64,000 bases of DNA from Trebonia sp963777905 (GCA_963777905.1 CAVZSM010000009.1:186001-250000), one strand, 5' to 3'; counted from the first letter of the stretch, positions 34,578 through 43,604 are shown. Notes: generated from the letters alone by a model not told the origin. Numbers and translations: made by a program.

Positions 34578-36014
34578 GTGAACAAAACGCGACGGGCCGC
34601 TGCGCTCGCGACAGGCGTCATCTGCGCCGTTCAGTTCGTGCTCCAGCTCGACTTCAGCATCGTCAACGTCGCGCTCAACACGATCCAGCGCGAGCTTTCC
34701 ATGCCGCCGGCGGAACTGCAGTGGATCGTCACCGGGTACGCGCTGACGTTCGGCTCACTGCTGCTGGCCGGCGGACGGCTCGCCGACCTGCTCGGCCGCC
34801 GCCGGCTGCTGGTCATCGGCCTGGTGCTGTTCGCCGTCGCGTCGCTCGGCTGTGGCCTGGCCCGCTGGCCGGTCATGCTGATCGTCGCCAGGATGGTGCA
34901 GGGCGCGGCCGCCGCGCTCGCCTCCCCGGCGGCGCTGTCGCTGCTCACCACCGCCAGCCCGGAAGGCCACGCGCGCAACCGCGCGCTCGCCCTGTGGCAG
35001 GCGTCCACCGCCGGCGGCGCGACCACCGGGATCATCGCCGGCGGCCTGCTCACCCAGTACCTCGGCTGGCGTGCCGTGTTCCTGGTCAACCCGCCGCTGA
35101 TCGCGCTGCTGCTCGCTTTCGTGCCCCGGCTGCCCGCGGGCACCGCCGCGGGCGGCGGCAAGGTCGGCATCCGCGGCGCGGCCCTCGTCACCGCCGCGAT
35201 CGCCGCGCTCATCTACGGCCTGACCGAGGGCCAGCAGCACGGGTTCGGCAGCCCGGCGAGCGTCGCCGCCCTGGTGGCGGCGGTCGTGCTGGCTCTTGCT
35301 TTCATTTATTCGGAACGTACGCTGCCGGCTCCCATGATCCCGCCGTCTCTGCTCGCGGCGCCAGCCCGCCGTGCCGCTATCGCGGCGATGCTGCTGATAG
35401 GCGCGACCCTGGCCGGTTACGTGTACTTCCTGTCCCTCTACCTGCAGAAGGTCCACCACTTCAGCCCGGTGCAGACCGGTCTCGGCCTGCTCCCGTCGAC
35501 GCTCACCGTGGTGCTCATGTCCACGCTGGTCACCCGCCGGCTGCTCACGAGGTTCGGCGCTCGCCCGGTGCTGCTCGCCGGGCTGGTGATCATGACGGCA
35601 GGGCAGCTCTGGCTGGCCTTCATGATCACCGGGCAGTCCAGCTACCTGGACGGCGTGCTGCCCGGCCTGCTGCTCACCTCGCTGTCCATCGGCCTGTCGC
35701 TGCCCGCCGCGTCGGTGGCGATCACCACCGGCGTGCACGGCAGGGACCAGGGCATCGCCGGCGCCATGTTCACCACCGGTCAGCAGGTCGGCGCGGCTGT
35801 GGGCCTGGCCGTGCTCGCGACCGCCGCCGCCGCGCGCACCGCCGCCACGGCCGGCGACGTGGTGGCCGGCTACCGGCTGTCCTTCCTCATCGCCGCCGGC
35901 CTGGGCGCCTTCGGCGTCGCCCTCGTGGCGCTGGCCCGCTCCCCCGCGCCCTCCCGCGAGCCGGTGGATACGCCCTCCTCGGCCGCCTCCCCTGAGCAGG
36001 CGGCTCGCGACTAG
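34578..36014 (+). CDS. MFS exporter, DHA2-like
   Basis: 478 residues from GTG 34578, about fourteen helices. GGRLADLLGRRRLLVIG is motif A and TTGIIAGGLLTQYLGWRAVFLVNPP is motif C. Probably an antibiotic or metabolite efflux pump paralogous to its neighbour, from which it is separated by 14 bases. Its stop overlaps the convergent sensor-like gene by four bases. Confidence 0.9.
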   Translation: MNKTRRAAALATGVICAVQFVLQLDFSIVNVALNTIQRELSMPPAELQWIVTGYALTFGSLLLAGGRLADLLGRRRLLVIGLVLFAVASLGCGLARWPVMLIVARMVQGAAAALASPAALSLLTTASPEGHARNRALALWQASTAGGATTGIIAGGLLTQYLGWRAVFLVNPPLIALLLAFVPRLPAGTAAGGGKVGIRGAALVTAAIAALIYGLTEGQQHGFGSPASVAALVAAVVLALAFIYSERTLPAPMIPPSLLAAPARRAAIAAMLLIGATLAGYVYFLSLYLQKVHHFSPVQTGLGLLPSTLTVVLMSTLVTRRLLTRFGARPVLLAGLVIMTAGQLWLAFMITGQSSYLDGVLPGLLLTSLSIGLSLPAASVAITTGVHGRDQGIAGAMFTTGQQVGAAVGLAVLATAAAARTAATAGDVVAGYRLSFLIAAGLGAFGVALVALARSPAPSREPVDTPSSAASPEQAARD

Positions 36015-37222
36015 CGTGCTCGCCCGGATCCCGGGAGCCACACGCTGACGTGCGCCGGCTCGAACGCCTGATCCACCGCGGCGGCCAGGTCGTCGCGCAC
36101 CGCGTCGAGGTCGACGGTGCCGCGGAGCCGCGCGGTGAACCCCGCGATCACCGCCTCGGCGTTATAGCGGGACCTGTTGAACCGGCGGTCTACGGCGCGC
36201 TGCACCCGGCGGCGCAGCGGGTTGAACAGCGCAGCGGCCGCCAGCGTGGCCACGGCCACCCCCACCGGGGTATGGAACGACAGCACCTGCGCGGCCAGCA
36301 GCACCACCCCGGCGAACACCCCGGCGAGCACCGCGCTGATCACGGCGTAGGAGATCACCCGGCTGATGATCCTGTCGATCGCGTACAGCCGGTACTTCAG
36401 TACCGCGACCCCGGTGCAGAACGGCAGCACCGCGAAGCCGAGCGGGCTGATGACGTCGTTGACCGCGAGGTCCCAGGTCGACCGGCTGTCGGGAGTGAAC
36501 ACCGCGAGGAACAGGCAGACAACGAAGACGACGGCGCCGGTGTAGAGCCATTTGAGCTGCTGGCGCCGCTCGTAGGAGGCGCGCCGGTACCTCGGCACCT
36601 GCACGATCAGCCAGGCCGCCAGGCTGACCAGGACGCCGATAGCCGTCAGGCCCTGAAGGGCCGCGGTCAGCCCGGGTGCCTTATTGGCGAGGTTGCCGGT
36701 GGCATCGATGATGACGGGGTGCCCGATGACGGAGACGGCGCCCGCGACAGCGGCGGCGAGGGCCAGCAGCACGCCGACCGTCACCAGGATCACCGCCGGC
36801 CGCCGCCACCGGCCGGACGGCAGCACTCCGTCGGGGAACACCCACAGCATGATCGCGATCAGCACCAGCCAGACAGGAAAGCTGGTCAGCAGCACGACAG
36901 CGACCCAGCCGAGCGGCAGCGTCCCGTGATGCATCCCGTAGTCGATGATCGCGTAGTCGCCCGCGGGCGCCACGGCGATCAGAAAGATCGCCAGCAGCAG
37001 CCATCCGATGGGATTGCGCGGCCTGCGGGCCGCCAGCAGGGTGCCGACCGCCACCGCGGGCACCATGACCGCGACGATGAAGGCGAAATTGACAGGCCCC
37101 TTCGGCCCCGGCAGCCGGGCGATCTCGTCAAGCGGCACGCTGGCCAGTCCGACGGCGAGCGTGAACACGCCGAACGCCACCGCGACCGCCTGCGCCGCGC
37201 GACGCCCCGGTGCCATGCTCAT
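36011..37222 (-). CDS. Multi-pass membrane sensor-like protein without kinase domain
   Basis: 403 residues. Eight or nine membrane helices include RNPIGWLLLAI and PDGVLPSGRWRRP, motifs typical of the N-terminal part of actinobacterial sensor kinases, and the cytoplasmic end (ALFNPLRRRVQRAVDRRFNRSRYNAEAVI...HVSVWLPG) corresponds to the linker/GAF-like region. It stops there, with no histidine kinase or HATPase domain. May signal with a partner or be a degenerate sensor. No response regulator is nearby. Confidence 0.72.
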   Translation of the reverse strand: MSMAPGRRAAQAVAVAFGVFTLAVGLASVPLDEIARLPGPKGPVNFAFIVAVMVPAVAVGTLLAARRPRNPIGWLLLAIFLIAVAPAGDYAIIDYGMHHGTLPLGWVAVVLLTSFPVWLVLIAIMLWVFPDGVLPSGRWRRPAVILVTVGVLLALAAAVAGAVSVIGHPVIIDATGNLANKAPGLTAALQGLTAIGVLVSLAAWLIVQVPRYRRASYERRQQLKWLYTGAVVFVVCLFLAVFTPDSRSTWDLAVNDVISPLGFAVLPFCTGVAVLKYRLYAIDRIISRVISYAVISAVLAGVFAGVVLLAAQVLSFHTPVGVAVATLAAAALFNPLRRRVQRAVDRRFNRSRYNAEAVIAGFTARLRGTVDLDAVRDDLAAAVDQAFEPAHVSVWLPGSGRAR

Positions 37223-37300
37223 GCAGCCGACCCTACGCGCGCCGCGTTCCGGGATCGTTACGGCCGGTTCCCGCGGCGCCGCCCACCCCGGCCCGCGAGT

Positions 37301-37348
37301 AAATCCATGGCGTTTCCGTGGCTATAACGACGGAGACGCCATGGATTT
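37301..37348. repeat. 13-bp inverted repeat around a promoter-like gap
   Basis: AAATCCATGGCGT (37301-37313) and its perfect complement (37336-37348) flank 22 bases including GGCTATAACG. Lies between the sensor-like gene and the DUF302 gene. Either an operator or a leader hairpin; the right arm covers the start of a 22-codon ORF (37341-37409). Confidence 0.7.
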
Positions 37349-37427
37349 CGCCGGTCCTGCTGAGGCCGCCGACCCCGCCGATATCGTTGCCGTAGCCGAG
37401 AAGCCGTAGCCGAGAAGGAGGCCGGAG

Positions 37428-37808
37428 ATGGCGGACATCGTCACCAAGCTGAGCCCGCGCCCAGTCGCCGCGACCGTCGCGCGGTTCACCGAGCTGCTCG
37501 CCGGCAAGGGCGTGCGGGTCTTCGCGGTCATCGACCAGGCCGCCGCCGCGCGGGAAGCCGGCCAGGACCTCAGGGAAACGGTGCTGGTAATCTTCGGCAA
37601 CCCGGCGGCCGGGACGCCGGTGATGGCGGCGTCACCGCTCAGCGCGCTCGACCTGCCGCTGAAGATCGTCGTATGGGACGACGCGGGCCAGACGAAGGTG
37701 TCCTACACCGCGCCCGCGGCCATCGGCGCCCGGTACGGCCTGCCCGACAACCTGGCAGCCAACCTGGCCGCCATCAACCCCCTCACCGACGCCCTCATCG
37801 CCCCGTAA
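37428..37808 (+). CDS. DUF302 domain protein
   Basis: 126 residues covering a complete DUF302 fold: TVARFTELLAGKGVRVFAVIDQAAAAREAG, LVIFGNPAAGTPVM, LPLKIVVWDD and the C-terminal KVSYTAPAAIGARYGL. These small cytoplasmic proteins bind unknown ligands, sometimes in redox or stress contexts. AGGAGG precedes the ATG and directly follows a 14-bp tandem duplication (CCGTAGCCGAGAAG at 37390 and 37404). Confidence 0.9.
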   Translation: MADIVTKLSPRPVAATVARFTELLAGKGVRVFAVIDQAAAAREAGQDLRETVLVIFGNPAAGTPVMAASPLSALDLPLKIVVWDDAGQTKVSYTAPAAIGARYGLPDNLAANLAAINPLTDALIAP

Positions 37809-37825
37809 GGTGTTGGCGGCTCCGC

Positions 37826-37844
37826 CGCTTCTTGCTGTTATCAG
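37826..37844. repeat. 19-bp repeat CGCTTCTTGCTGTTATCAG, copy 2
   Basis: Identical to 27671-27689. Preceded here by GGCGGCTCCGCC, as the first copy is by GGGCTCCGCCC. Lies just after the DUF302 stop. Confidence 0.85.
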
Positions 37845-37853
37845 ACCCAGTTT

Positions 37854-37982
37854 CATGATCACGAAGGAAAAACACCCTATGCGCGTGCTTTTCTTACGTG
37901 ATCATGGTCGAGCGCGTTGTGCCGTACGCGGTGGATGGGCCATCCACCCCCTTCTTTGGTGGTCGATGGGCCATCGACCACC
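37854..37982. repeat. Cluster of three palindromes downstream of DUF302
   Basis: First, 22-base arms (37854-37875 and 37885-37906) starting CATGATCACG match with three mismatches around a 9-base loop. Second, GGTGGATGG-G-CCATCCACC at 37930-37948 is perfect. Third, GGTGGTCGATGG-G-CCATCGACCACC at 37958-37982 is perfect. The last two share the core GATGGGCCATC. No gene is apparent between 37809 and 37998; this stretch may be a terminator array or an operator cluster. Confidence 0.8.
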
Positions 37983-37998
37983 TTTGAGGTCGTCGGCG

Positions 37999-38370
37999 TT
38001 AGGAGCAGACGGGGGCCGTGGTGCGGCCGGGGCCGGATGGGACCAGCGTGAACACCACGCGGTGGCCAGCCTTGTCGGTGAAGACCGCCTGGGTCGGCGA
38101 GATCACCGTCAGGATGCCGGGCTGGTACGGGTTGCCCCAGCCGGGAGGCGGGTTGCCCGAGCCGTCGCTGAGCGGCGGGGTCGCCTCGTAGGACCGGTTG
38201 CCTACCTGGGCGTAGTCGATGCCGCAGTGCGTGTACAGGCTGTAGGGGACCGGCTTCCGCGCCGTCGGCGCGGAAGCCGGGCTAGAGGCGGACCCGCACG
38301 CCACGAGTACCGCGGCCAGCGGGCCGGCCGCGACAACGGCCGGTCGCCGCCACTCACGCATCACCCTCAC
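37999..38370 (-). CDS. Small secreted lipoprotein
   Basis: 123 residues with a basic N-terminus, hydrophobic stretch and lipobox VLVAC-GS (Cys near residue 25). The mature part has CGIDYAQVGNRSYEATPPLSDG and ITVISPTQAVFTDKAG-like segments seen in small actinobacterial envelope lipoproteins of unknown role. The start is GTG/ATG near 38370-38361; either keeps the signal peptide. Confidence 0.72.
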   Translation of the reverse strand: MRVMREWRRPAVVAAGPLAAVLVACGSASSPASAPTARKPVPYSLYTHCGIDYAQVGNRSYEATPPLSDGSGNPPPGWGNPYQPGILTVISPTQAVFTDKAGHRVVFTLVPSGPGRTTAPVCS

Positions 38371-38443
38371 CGCCTGTCATGCTGGGAACTGTCCAGGTTG
38401 GACGCGCCGGCCGTGGCGAGAGGTTCCCCGTTAGGGTTAGGCC

Positions 38444-39850
38444 ATGGCACTGCACAAGCAGGTCGACGAGGACGCCTCGGACGCCGAACTCGAGATCAAT
38501 CCCCTCTATTTCCGCGAGGAGAGCTGCGAGATTCCCCGGTACCGGCTGCCCGAGTCCGGCGTGCTGCCGCGCACAGCGCTGCAGGTCGTGCGGGACGAGC
38601 TGATCCTCGACGGCAACGCCAGGCTGAACCTGGCCACGTTCGTCACCACGTGGATGGAGCCGGAGGCCGAGCTGCTGATGGCCGAGTGCTCCCCCAAGAA
38701 CATGATCGACAAGGACGAGTACCCGCAGACCGCCGAGCTCGAGAGGCGCTGCGTGAACATCCTCGGCAGCCTGTGGAACGCGCAGTGCGCGCCAGGGAAA
38801 TCGGTCGGCTGCTCGACGACCGGGTCGAGCGAGGCGTGCATGCTCGGCGGCATGGCCCTGCTCTGGCGGTGGCGGGCCCGCCGCAAGGCCGCCGCCAAGC
38901 CCGCTGACCGGCCGAACATGGTGATGGGCTCCAACGTCCAGGTGTGCTGGGAGAAGTTCTGCCGGTACTGGGAGGTCGAGCCGAAGTACGTGCCGATGGT
39001 GCCGGGACGGCTGCACCTCGGCGCCGCGGAGGCGGCCGCGCTGTGCGACGAGAACACGATCGGCGTCGTGGCGATTATGGGGTCCACGATGGACGGCAGC
39101 TACGAGCCGGTCGCGCACATCAACGCCGCGCTCGACGGGCTCCAGCAGTCGGCGGGAATCGACGTGCCGATTCACGTGGACGCCGCGTCCGGCGGGTTCG
39201 TCGCGCCGTTCCTGCAGCCCGACATCGAATGGGACTTCCGGGTGCCGCGGGTCGCGTCGATCAACAGCTCGGGGCACAAGTACGGGCTGGTCTACCCCGG
39301 CGTGGGCTGGGTGGTATGGCGGGACGACGAGGCGCTGCCCGAAGACCTCATCTTCAACGTGAACTACCTCGGCGGGCAGATGCCCACGTTCGCGCTGAAC
39401 TTCTCCCGGCCCGGCGCGCAGGTCGCCGCGCAGTACTACAACTTCGTCCGGCTCGGTCACAGCGGCTACCGGCACGTGCAGCAGACCTGCCAGGACATCG
39501 CGATGCACCTGTCGTCAGAGATCGCCAAGATCGGCCCGTTCGAGCTGCTCACCGACGGCAGCGATCTGCCGGTGTTCGCGTTCAAGCTGCGCGACGACGT
39601 GACTACGTATTCGGTGTTCGACCTGTCGGAGCGGCTGCGAATGCGCGGCTGGCAGGTGCCCGCCTACACGTTCCCTGAGAACCTGACCGACATGGCCGTC
39701 ATGCGGATCGTCGTGCGGAACGGCTTCAGCATGGACCTGGCGAACCTGCTCCTCGACGACGTGCGGCTGCATGTGCGGACGCTAGAGCACCACCCGCAAA
39801 CCCAGCCGCCGCCGGAGATCCAGGCCATGCGGCAGTCGTTCAAGCACTAG
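38444..39850 (+). CDS. gadB: Glutamate decarboxylase
   Basis: PLP enzyme converting glutamate to GABA with proton consumption; 468 residues as in bacterial GadB. The PLP lysine is K279 in INSSGHKYG, the cofactor-binding DAASGG is near 246, and GCSTTGSSEACMLGG near 122 is the phosphate-binding region. No glutamate/GABA antiporter gene is adjacent. No Shine-Dalgarno precedes ATG 38444, but TAGGGT lies exactly seven bases upstream, compatible with leaderless expression. The stop lies in a tandem repeat. Confidence 0.95.
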   Translation: MALHKQVDEDASDAELEINPLYFREESCEIPRYRLPESGVLPRTALQVVRDELILDGNARLNLATFVTTWMEPEAELLMAECSPKNMIDKDEYPQTAELERRCVNILGSLWNAQCAPGKSVGCSTTGSSEACMLGGMALLWRWRARRKAAAKPADRPNMVMGSNVQVCWEKFCRYWEVEPKYVPMVPGRLHLGAAEAAALCDENTIGVVAIMGSTMDGSYEPVAHINAALDGLQQSAGIDVPIHVDAASGGFVAPFLQPDIEWDFRVPRVASINSSGHKYGLVYPGVGWVVWRDDEALPEDLIFNVNYLGGQMPTFALNFSRPGAQVAAQYYNFVRLGHSGYRHVQQTCQDIAMHLSSEIAKIGPFELLTDGSDLPVFAFKLRDDVTTYSVFDLSERLRMRGWQVPAYTFPENLTDMAVMRIVVRNGFSMDLANLLLDDVRLHVRTLEHHPQTQPPPEIQAMRQSFKH

Positions 39851-39900
39851 CTCATTCAAGCACTAGCTCGTTCAAGCACTAGCTCGTTCATGCACTAGCG
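39845..39900. repeat. 16-bp tandem units carrying stop codons on both strands
   Basis: CACTAGCTCATTCAAG, CACTAGCTCGTTCAAG, CACTAGCTCGTTCATG and a partial CACTAGCG follow in tandem. CTAG reads as a stop on either strand: the first copy ends gadB and the last ends the convergent ABC ATPase gene. Confidence 0.92.
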
Positions 39901-40707
39901 ACGGGACATCACCAGGCCGAGGAGGTGCTCGCGGTAACGCGCGAACGCCTCGTCGGCCTTCGTCGCGATCTGGTCGCGCGGCCGGGGCAGCGCGACGCCG
40001 ACGATCTCGGCGACCCGTCCTGGCGACGTGGACAGCACCACGATCCGGTCCGCGAGGTAGATCGCCTCGTCGATGTCGTGGGTCACGAACACAACCGTCA
40101 CCCCGAACTCGTCACGGACCCGCAGGATCAGGTCCTCGAGCTCGAACCTGGTCTGCGCGTCCACCGAGGCGAACGGCTCGTCCATCAGCAGCAGGTCCGG
40201 GCGGTAGGCCAGCGCCCTGGCGATCGCCACCCGCTGCTGCATGCCGCCGGACAGCTGCCACGGGTACTGGCCGCCCGCGTCGGCGAGCCCGACCGAGGCG
40301 AGCACCTCGGCCACCCGCCCGGCCCGCGCGGCGCGCTGCACGCGGCGCACCCGCAGCGGCAGCTCCACGTTGCGCGCCACGGTCAGCCACGGGAACAGCG
40401 ACCGGCCGTAGTCCTGGAACACGACCCCGATCCCGTCGGGGACCGAGCGCAGCGGCGCGCCCTCGAACAGCGCCTCGCCCGACGTCGGCGGCATCAGCCC
40501 CGCCAGGCAGCGCAGCAGCGTGGTCTTGCCCGCGCCGCTCGGCCCGACCACGCACGCGAACTCGCCCCGCGCCACGTCGAACGTGATATCCGCGAGCGCG
40601 GTGCGCGGCCCGGCCGCGCTGGCGTACACCTTGCGCACCTGCCGCAGCGACACGACCGGCGTGCCGGTTCCCTCGGTCACGCCGCTCGCCGTGCCCGGCT
40701 CTGTCAT
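39895..40707 (-). CDS. ABC transporter ATP-binding protein (NitT/SsuB/TauB type)
   Basis: 270 residues from ATG 40707. Walker A GPSGAGKTTLLRC, Q-loop VVFQDYGRSLFPWL, signature LSGGMQQRVAIARAL, Walker B LLLMDEPFASVD and the switch His in VTHDIDEA are all intact. It energises the two adjacent permeases. The start overlaps the upstream permease stop (ATGA). The same reading frame is open all the way from the first permease, so no stop separates them on paper. Confidence 0.92.
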   Translation of the reverse strand: MTEPGTASGVTEGTGTPVVSLRQVRKVYASAAGPRTALADITFDVARGEFACVVGPSGAGKTTLLRCLAGLMPPTSGEALFEGAPLRSVPDGIGVVFQDYGRSLFPWLTVARNVELPLRVRRVQRAARAGRVAEVLASVGLADAGGQYPWQLSGGMQQRVAIARALAYRPDLLLMDEPFASVDAQTRFELEDLILRVRDEFGVTVVFVTHDIDEAIYLADRIVVLSTSPGRVAEIVGVALPRPRDQIATKADEAFARYREHLLGLVMSRR

Positions 40708-41510
40708 CGCGACACCCCCTCCACGGCGCGCTGGCCGTAGTGCCAGTGCAAGACCCGGTTCTCCGCCGCGACGAACAGCAGGTTCGCCACGATCCCGATG
40801 ATCGCGAGCACGATGATCCCCGACCACATGCCCGTGTAGTCGAAGGACTGCTGGGCATTCGACAGGTAATAGCCGATGCCGTCGCTCGACGCCTCCCACT
40901 CGCTGACCACCATCAGGATGATCGCGACCTGCAGGCTGTTGCGCAACCCCGCGACGATCTGCGGCGAGGCGGCCGGCATCACGACCTGGAACACGTTCCG
41001 CGTCCGCGACAGCCCGAGCACCTTCGAGGTGTCGAGCTTGACGGCGTCGACGCCGCGCATGCCGTCCAGCGTGTTGAGCAGCGTCGGCCACAGCGCCGCG
41101 AACGCGATGAGCACCACCTTCATCGTGAACCCGATGCCGAACAGGGTCAGCGCGGCCGGCACGAGCACCGGCGCGGGCAGCACGTACAGGAAGTACAGGT
41201 ACGGCGCGGTCGCCTCCCTGGCGTACCGCAGCGACCACAGCGCCGCGCCGAGCCCGATGCCCGCCACGGCGGCGATCCCGTAGCCCACGAGCAGGTGCTC
41301 GAGCGATGAGGAGAGCTCGGCGCGGGCGGGCCCGGTCACCCACTGGTCCCACACCGCCTTGAGGATCGACGACAGCGGCGGGAAGTAGAGCGACTTCGAC
41401 CCCGTCGACCATAGCCACCAGGCGAGGAACAAGACGGCGAACAGCCAGACCCGGGTCAGCGCCCGCCCCATTAGCCTGAGGTAAGGGGCCAGCCGGAGAT
41501 AAGACGGCAA
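40704..41510 (-). CDS. ABC transporter permease 2 (BPD_transp_1, SsuC/TauC-like)
   Basis: 268 residues with six helices and the EAA-type loop ALWPTLLNTLDGMRGVDAVKLDTSKVLGLSRTRN. The N-terminus SYLRLAPYLRLMG comes from an 18-bp tandem duplication (plus strand about 41471-41506). Together with permease 1 it would form the channel of an NMT1-type importer. Confidence 0.88.
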   Translation of the reverse strand: MPSYLRLAPYLRLMGRALTRVWLFAVLFLAWWLWSTGSKSLYFPPLSSILKAVWDQWVTGPARAELSSSLEHLLVGYGIAAVAGIGLGAALWSLRYAREATAPYLYFLYVLPAPVLVPAALTLFGIGFTMKVVLIAFAALWPTLLNTLDGMRGVDAVKLDTSKVLGLSRTRNVFQVVMPAASPQIVAGLRNSLQVAIILMVVSEWEASSDGIGYYLSNAQQSFDYTGMWSGIIVLAIIGIVANLLFVAAENRVLHWHYGQRAVEGVSR

Positions 41511-41515
41511 CGGCA

Positions 41516-41539
41516 GTCACCAACGTACGTTCGGGATAA
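41516..41539. repeat. TTATCCCGAACGTACG element at the permease 1/permease 2 junction
   Basis: On the minus strand TTATCCCGAACGTACG then TTGGTGAC. It matches the segment at 23369-23393 at 23 of 24 positions and shares the TTATCCCGAACG core with 27614. It lies where the C-terminus of permease 1 should end and may have removed its stop codon. Confidence 0.75.
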
Positions 41540-41541
41540 AG

Positions 41542-42330
41542 ATCAACGGCAACCCGCTGCGACTCGTGCCAGTGCAGCGCGTACCGTTCCGCGACCATGA
41601 ACGCGCCCGCCAGCAGCACCCCGAGCAAGCCGGCGACCACGATGTACGCGTACATGACCGGGTAGGCGGCCGGGCCCGCGTTCTCCGCCAGCAGGATGCG
41701 CTCGCCGATGCCGGTGCCGCCGCCGATCAGCTCGGTGATGATGGCCACGACCAGCGCGACGGCGGCCGCGACGCGCAGGCCGGTCGCGACGTACGGCGCC
41801 GCGCTCGGCACTGTCACCGTGACGAACCTGCGTGGGCCGCGCAGCCGCAGCACGGTCGCGGTGTCGCGCACCACCGGGTCGATTGACCTGACGCCGTAGC
41901 AGACCTGGATCACCAGCGGCCAGAACACCGCGAACGCGACCAGCGCGAACTTCATCGTCAGCGTGGCGCCCCACAGCACGAGGCCGATCGGCAGGATCGC
42001 GATCACCGGGATCGCCTTGAAGAACTCGATCACGCCGATCACGCTGCGGTAGGCGAACTGGTTCAGCGCGATGAGCGTGCCGATCGCCAGCGCGGCCGCG
42101 GTCCCGATGGCCAGCCCGATCGCCCAGCCTTCCAGCGTCTGCCCGATCGCGATCCACAGCGTCGCGGTCGACGCCTGGTCCCACAGCGCGCTCGCGGTCT
42201 GCGTCATCGACGGGAACTCGTCGGCGCGGATGACCCCCGCCGCGCTCAGCCCCTGCCACAGGCCGAGCGCGGCGGCCAGCACGCCCAGCCTGAGCAGCCA
42301 GGGCCTGAGCGTGGGCCAGCGGACGGTCAC
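41542..42330 (-). CDS. ABC transporter permease 1 (SsuC/TauC-like), no stop at expected end
   Basis: From GTG 42330, which overlaps the substrate-binding protein stop (GTGA). About 263 conserved residues with six helices, the EAA loop VFWPLVIQVCYGVRSIDPVVRDTATVLRLRGPRR, and the usual C-terminal ALHWHESQR. Family members stop just after this; here the frame continues through YPERTLVTA, then antisense-like residues under permease 2, and enters the ATPase in frame, giving one 811-codon open frame from 42330 to 39895. The coordinates given cover only the conserved part. Confidence 0.82.
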
Positions 42331-43373
42331 GGGTTCCAGAGCAGCGACGAGGCCGGCGGCTCCGAGGTGATGATGCCGAACTGCTTCATGTCGTTCTCGA
42401 TCTGCCCGATCGATGCCGTGTTGAATGTGGTGCTGAAGTTGGTGGCCAGGATCTGCTTCTCCGCGACCGCCATGGGCAAGCTCAGGCCTTTCGCGAGCGT
42501 CTGCTTCACCACCGACTGGTGCGTCGCCGAGTACGCGACCGACTCGTCCATCGCCGCGCGGAACTCGCTGACGACTGTCGGGTTGGCCGAGATGTAGGAG
42601 CTCATGGCGTCGAGGCAGGTGAGGGTGCCGTTCGGGAACAGGACCTGGTTCGGGTGGGTGAGCACGGTCGCGCCCTCGCCGAGCGCGGTCTGCGTGAACG
42701 GCGCGACGATCACCGCGGCCTGCACGCGGCCCTGGGACAGCGCGGCGGGCATCTGCGGGAACGGGATCGCGATCTGGTGGATACTATGCGGGTCGATTCC
42801 GGCTTGCTTGGCCAGCACCATGACGGACAGCGAGTTCAGCGAGGTGAGCTGCACCTCGGCGACGTTCTTGCCGGCCAGGTCCTTGATGCCTGTGATCCCC
42901 GAGCCCTTGGCGGCGACGAGCACCGTGCTGTCGTTCGCGGGGTTGGTCGGCTCGTTGCCGTCCACGGTGGAGACGCACTTGACGCCGACGCCCTTGGAGT
43001 TGAGATTGATCAGCACCGGGGTGGTGATGAAGCCGAACTGTTCGGTGCCGCTGGCCATGGACGCCTCGACGGCGACGGGGCTGGCCTGGGCGACGAAGCT
43101 GACGTTCAGGCCGTGCTTGCGGAAGATCCCGCTGTTCTGCGCGTAGAACAGCGACGCGTCGTCGGAGTACGGGACGTAGCCGAGGGTGACGTTGGTGACG
43201 GTCGCCGTGCTGCTGCCGCCCGAGGCGCTCGCGCTGCTGCCGGTGCCGCTCGCGGCGCCGGTGCTCGAGGAGCTTGACGGACTGCTGCTGCACGCCGCGG
43301 TCGCCGCTGCCAGCGCCAGCGCCAGCGCCGTGGCGCCGACCGCGTACCGGGTGCTTTTCACTGCGCTTCTCAT
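42327..43373 (-). CDS. NMT1/SsuA-type substrate-binding lipoprotein
   Basis: 348 residues. The signal peptide ends at the lipobox ATAAC-SS (Cys near residue 28), followed by a Ser/Gly linker of about 25 residues and a type II periplasmic-binding fold (TLGYVPYSDDASLFYAQNSGIFRKHGL, GFITTPVLI, KDLAGKNVAEVQL). Such proteins capture sulfonates, nitrate, taurine or aromatic acids. Divergence from a Rieske oxygenase suggests an aromatic or sulfonated aromatic ligand. GGAG lies upstream of ATG 43373. Confidence 0.9.
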   Translation of the reverse strand: MRSAVKSTRYAVGATALALALAAATAACSSSPSSSSSTGAASGTGSSASASGGSSTATVTNVTLGYVPYSDDASLFYAQNSGIFRKHGLNVSFVAQASPVAVEASMASGTEQFGFITTPVLINLNSKGVGVKCVSTVDGNEPTNPANDSTVLVAAKGSGITGIKDLAGKNVAEVQLTSLNSLSVMVLAKQAGIDPHSIHQIAIPFPQMPAALSQGRVQAAVIVAPFTQTALGEGATVLTHPNQVLFPNGTLTCLDAMSSYISANPTVVSEFRAAMDESVAYSATHQSVVKQTLAKGLSLPMAVAEKQILATNFSTTFNTASIGQIENDMKQFGIITSEPPASSLLWNP

Positions 43374-43604
43374 TCACTCGCTCCATTGCCAGGGCCCGTA
43401 ACGGTGGATCGCGTGACCCTATTGTCGACCCGCGTACCAGGCAGCGGAATGGCTGACATCATTAAAGATCCCTATGCTCTAAATTAATTCCATTTATTCG
43501 GAACGGGCCCGTGGTGACCCTTATTAGGCAACTATTGACGCCCATCGATTCGCGCGACAGGGTTGAGAACAGGGCTAATCACTGGGACCGCGTGGAGGTG
43601 CGCT
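43374..43604. promoter_or_regulatory. Divergent promoter region, importer versus Rieske oxygenase
   Basis: This gap is unusually AT-rich at 43460-43500 (ATTAAAGATC, CTAAATTAATTC), the expected promoter zone for both divergent units. At 43493-43520 it carries TTTATTCGGAACGGGCCCGT followed by GGTGACCC, another member of the TTAT...GAACG repeat family. No individual boxes can be assigned safely. Confidence 0.5.

Noticed and set aside
37341..37409. 22-codon ORF (MDFAGPAEAADPADIVAVAEKP) as a leader peptide
   Set aside because: It has a start inside an inverted repeat but no ribosome site, no run of regulatory codons and no known leader signature; coding status cannot be supported.
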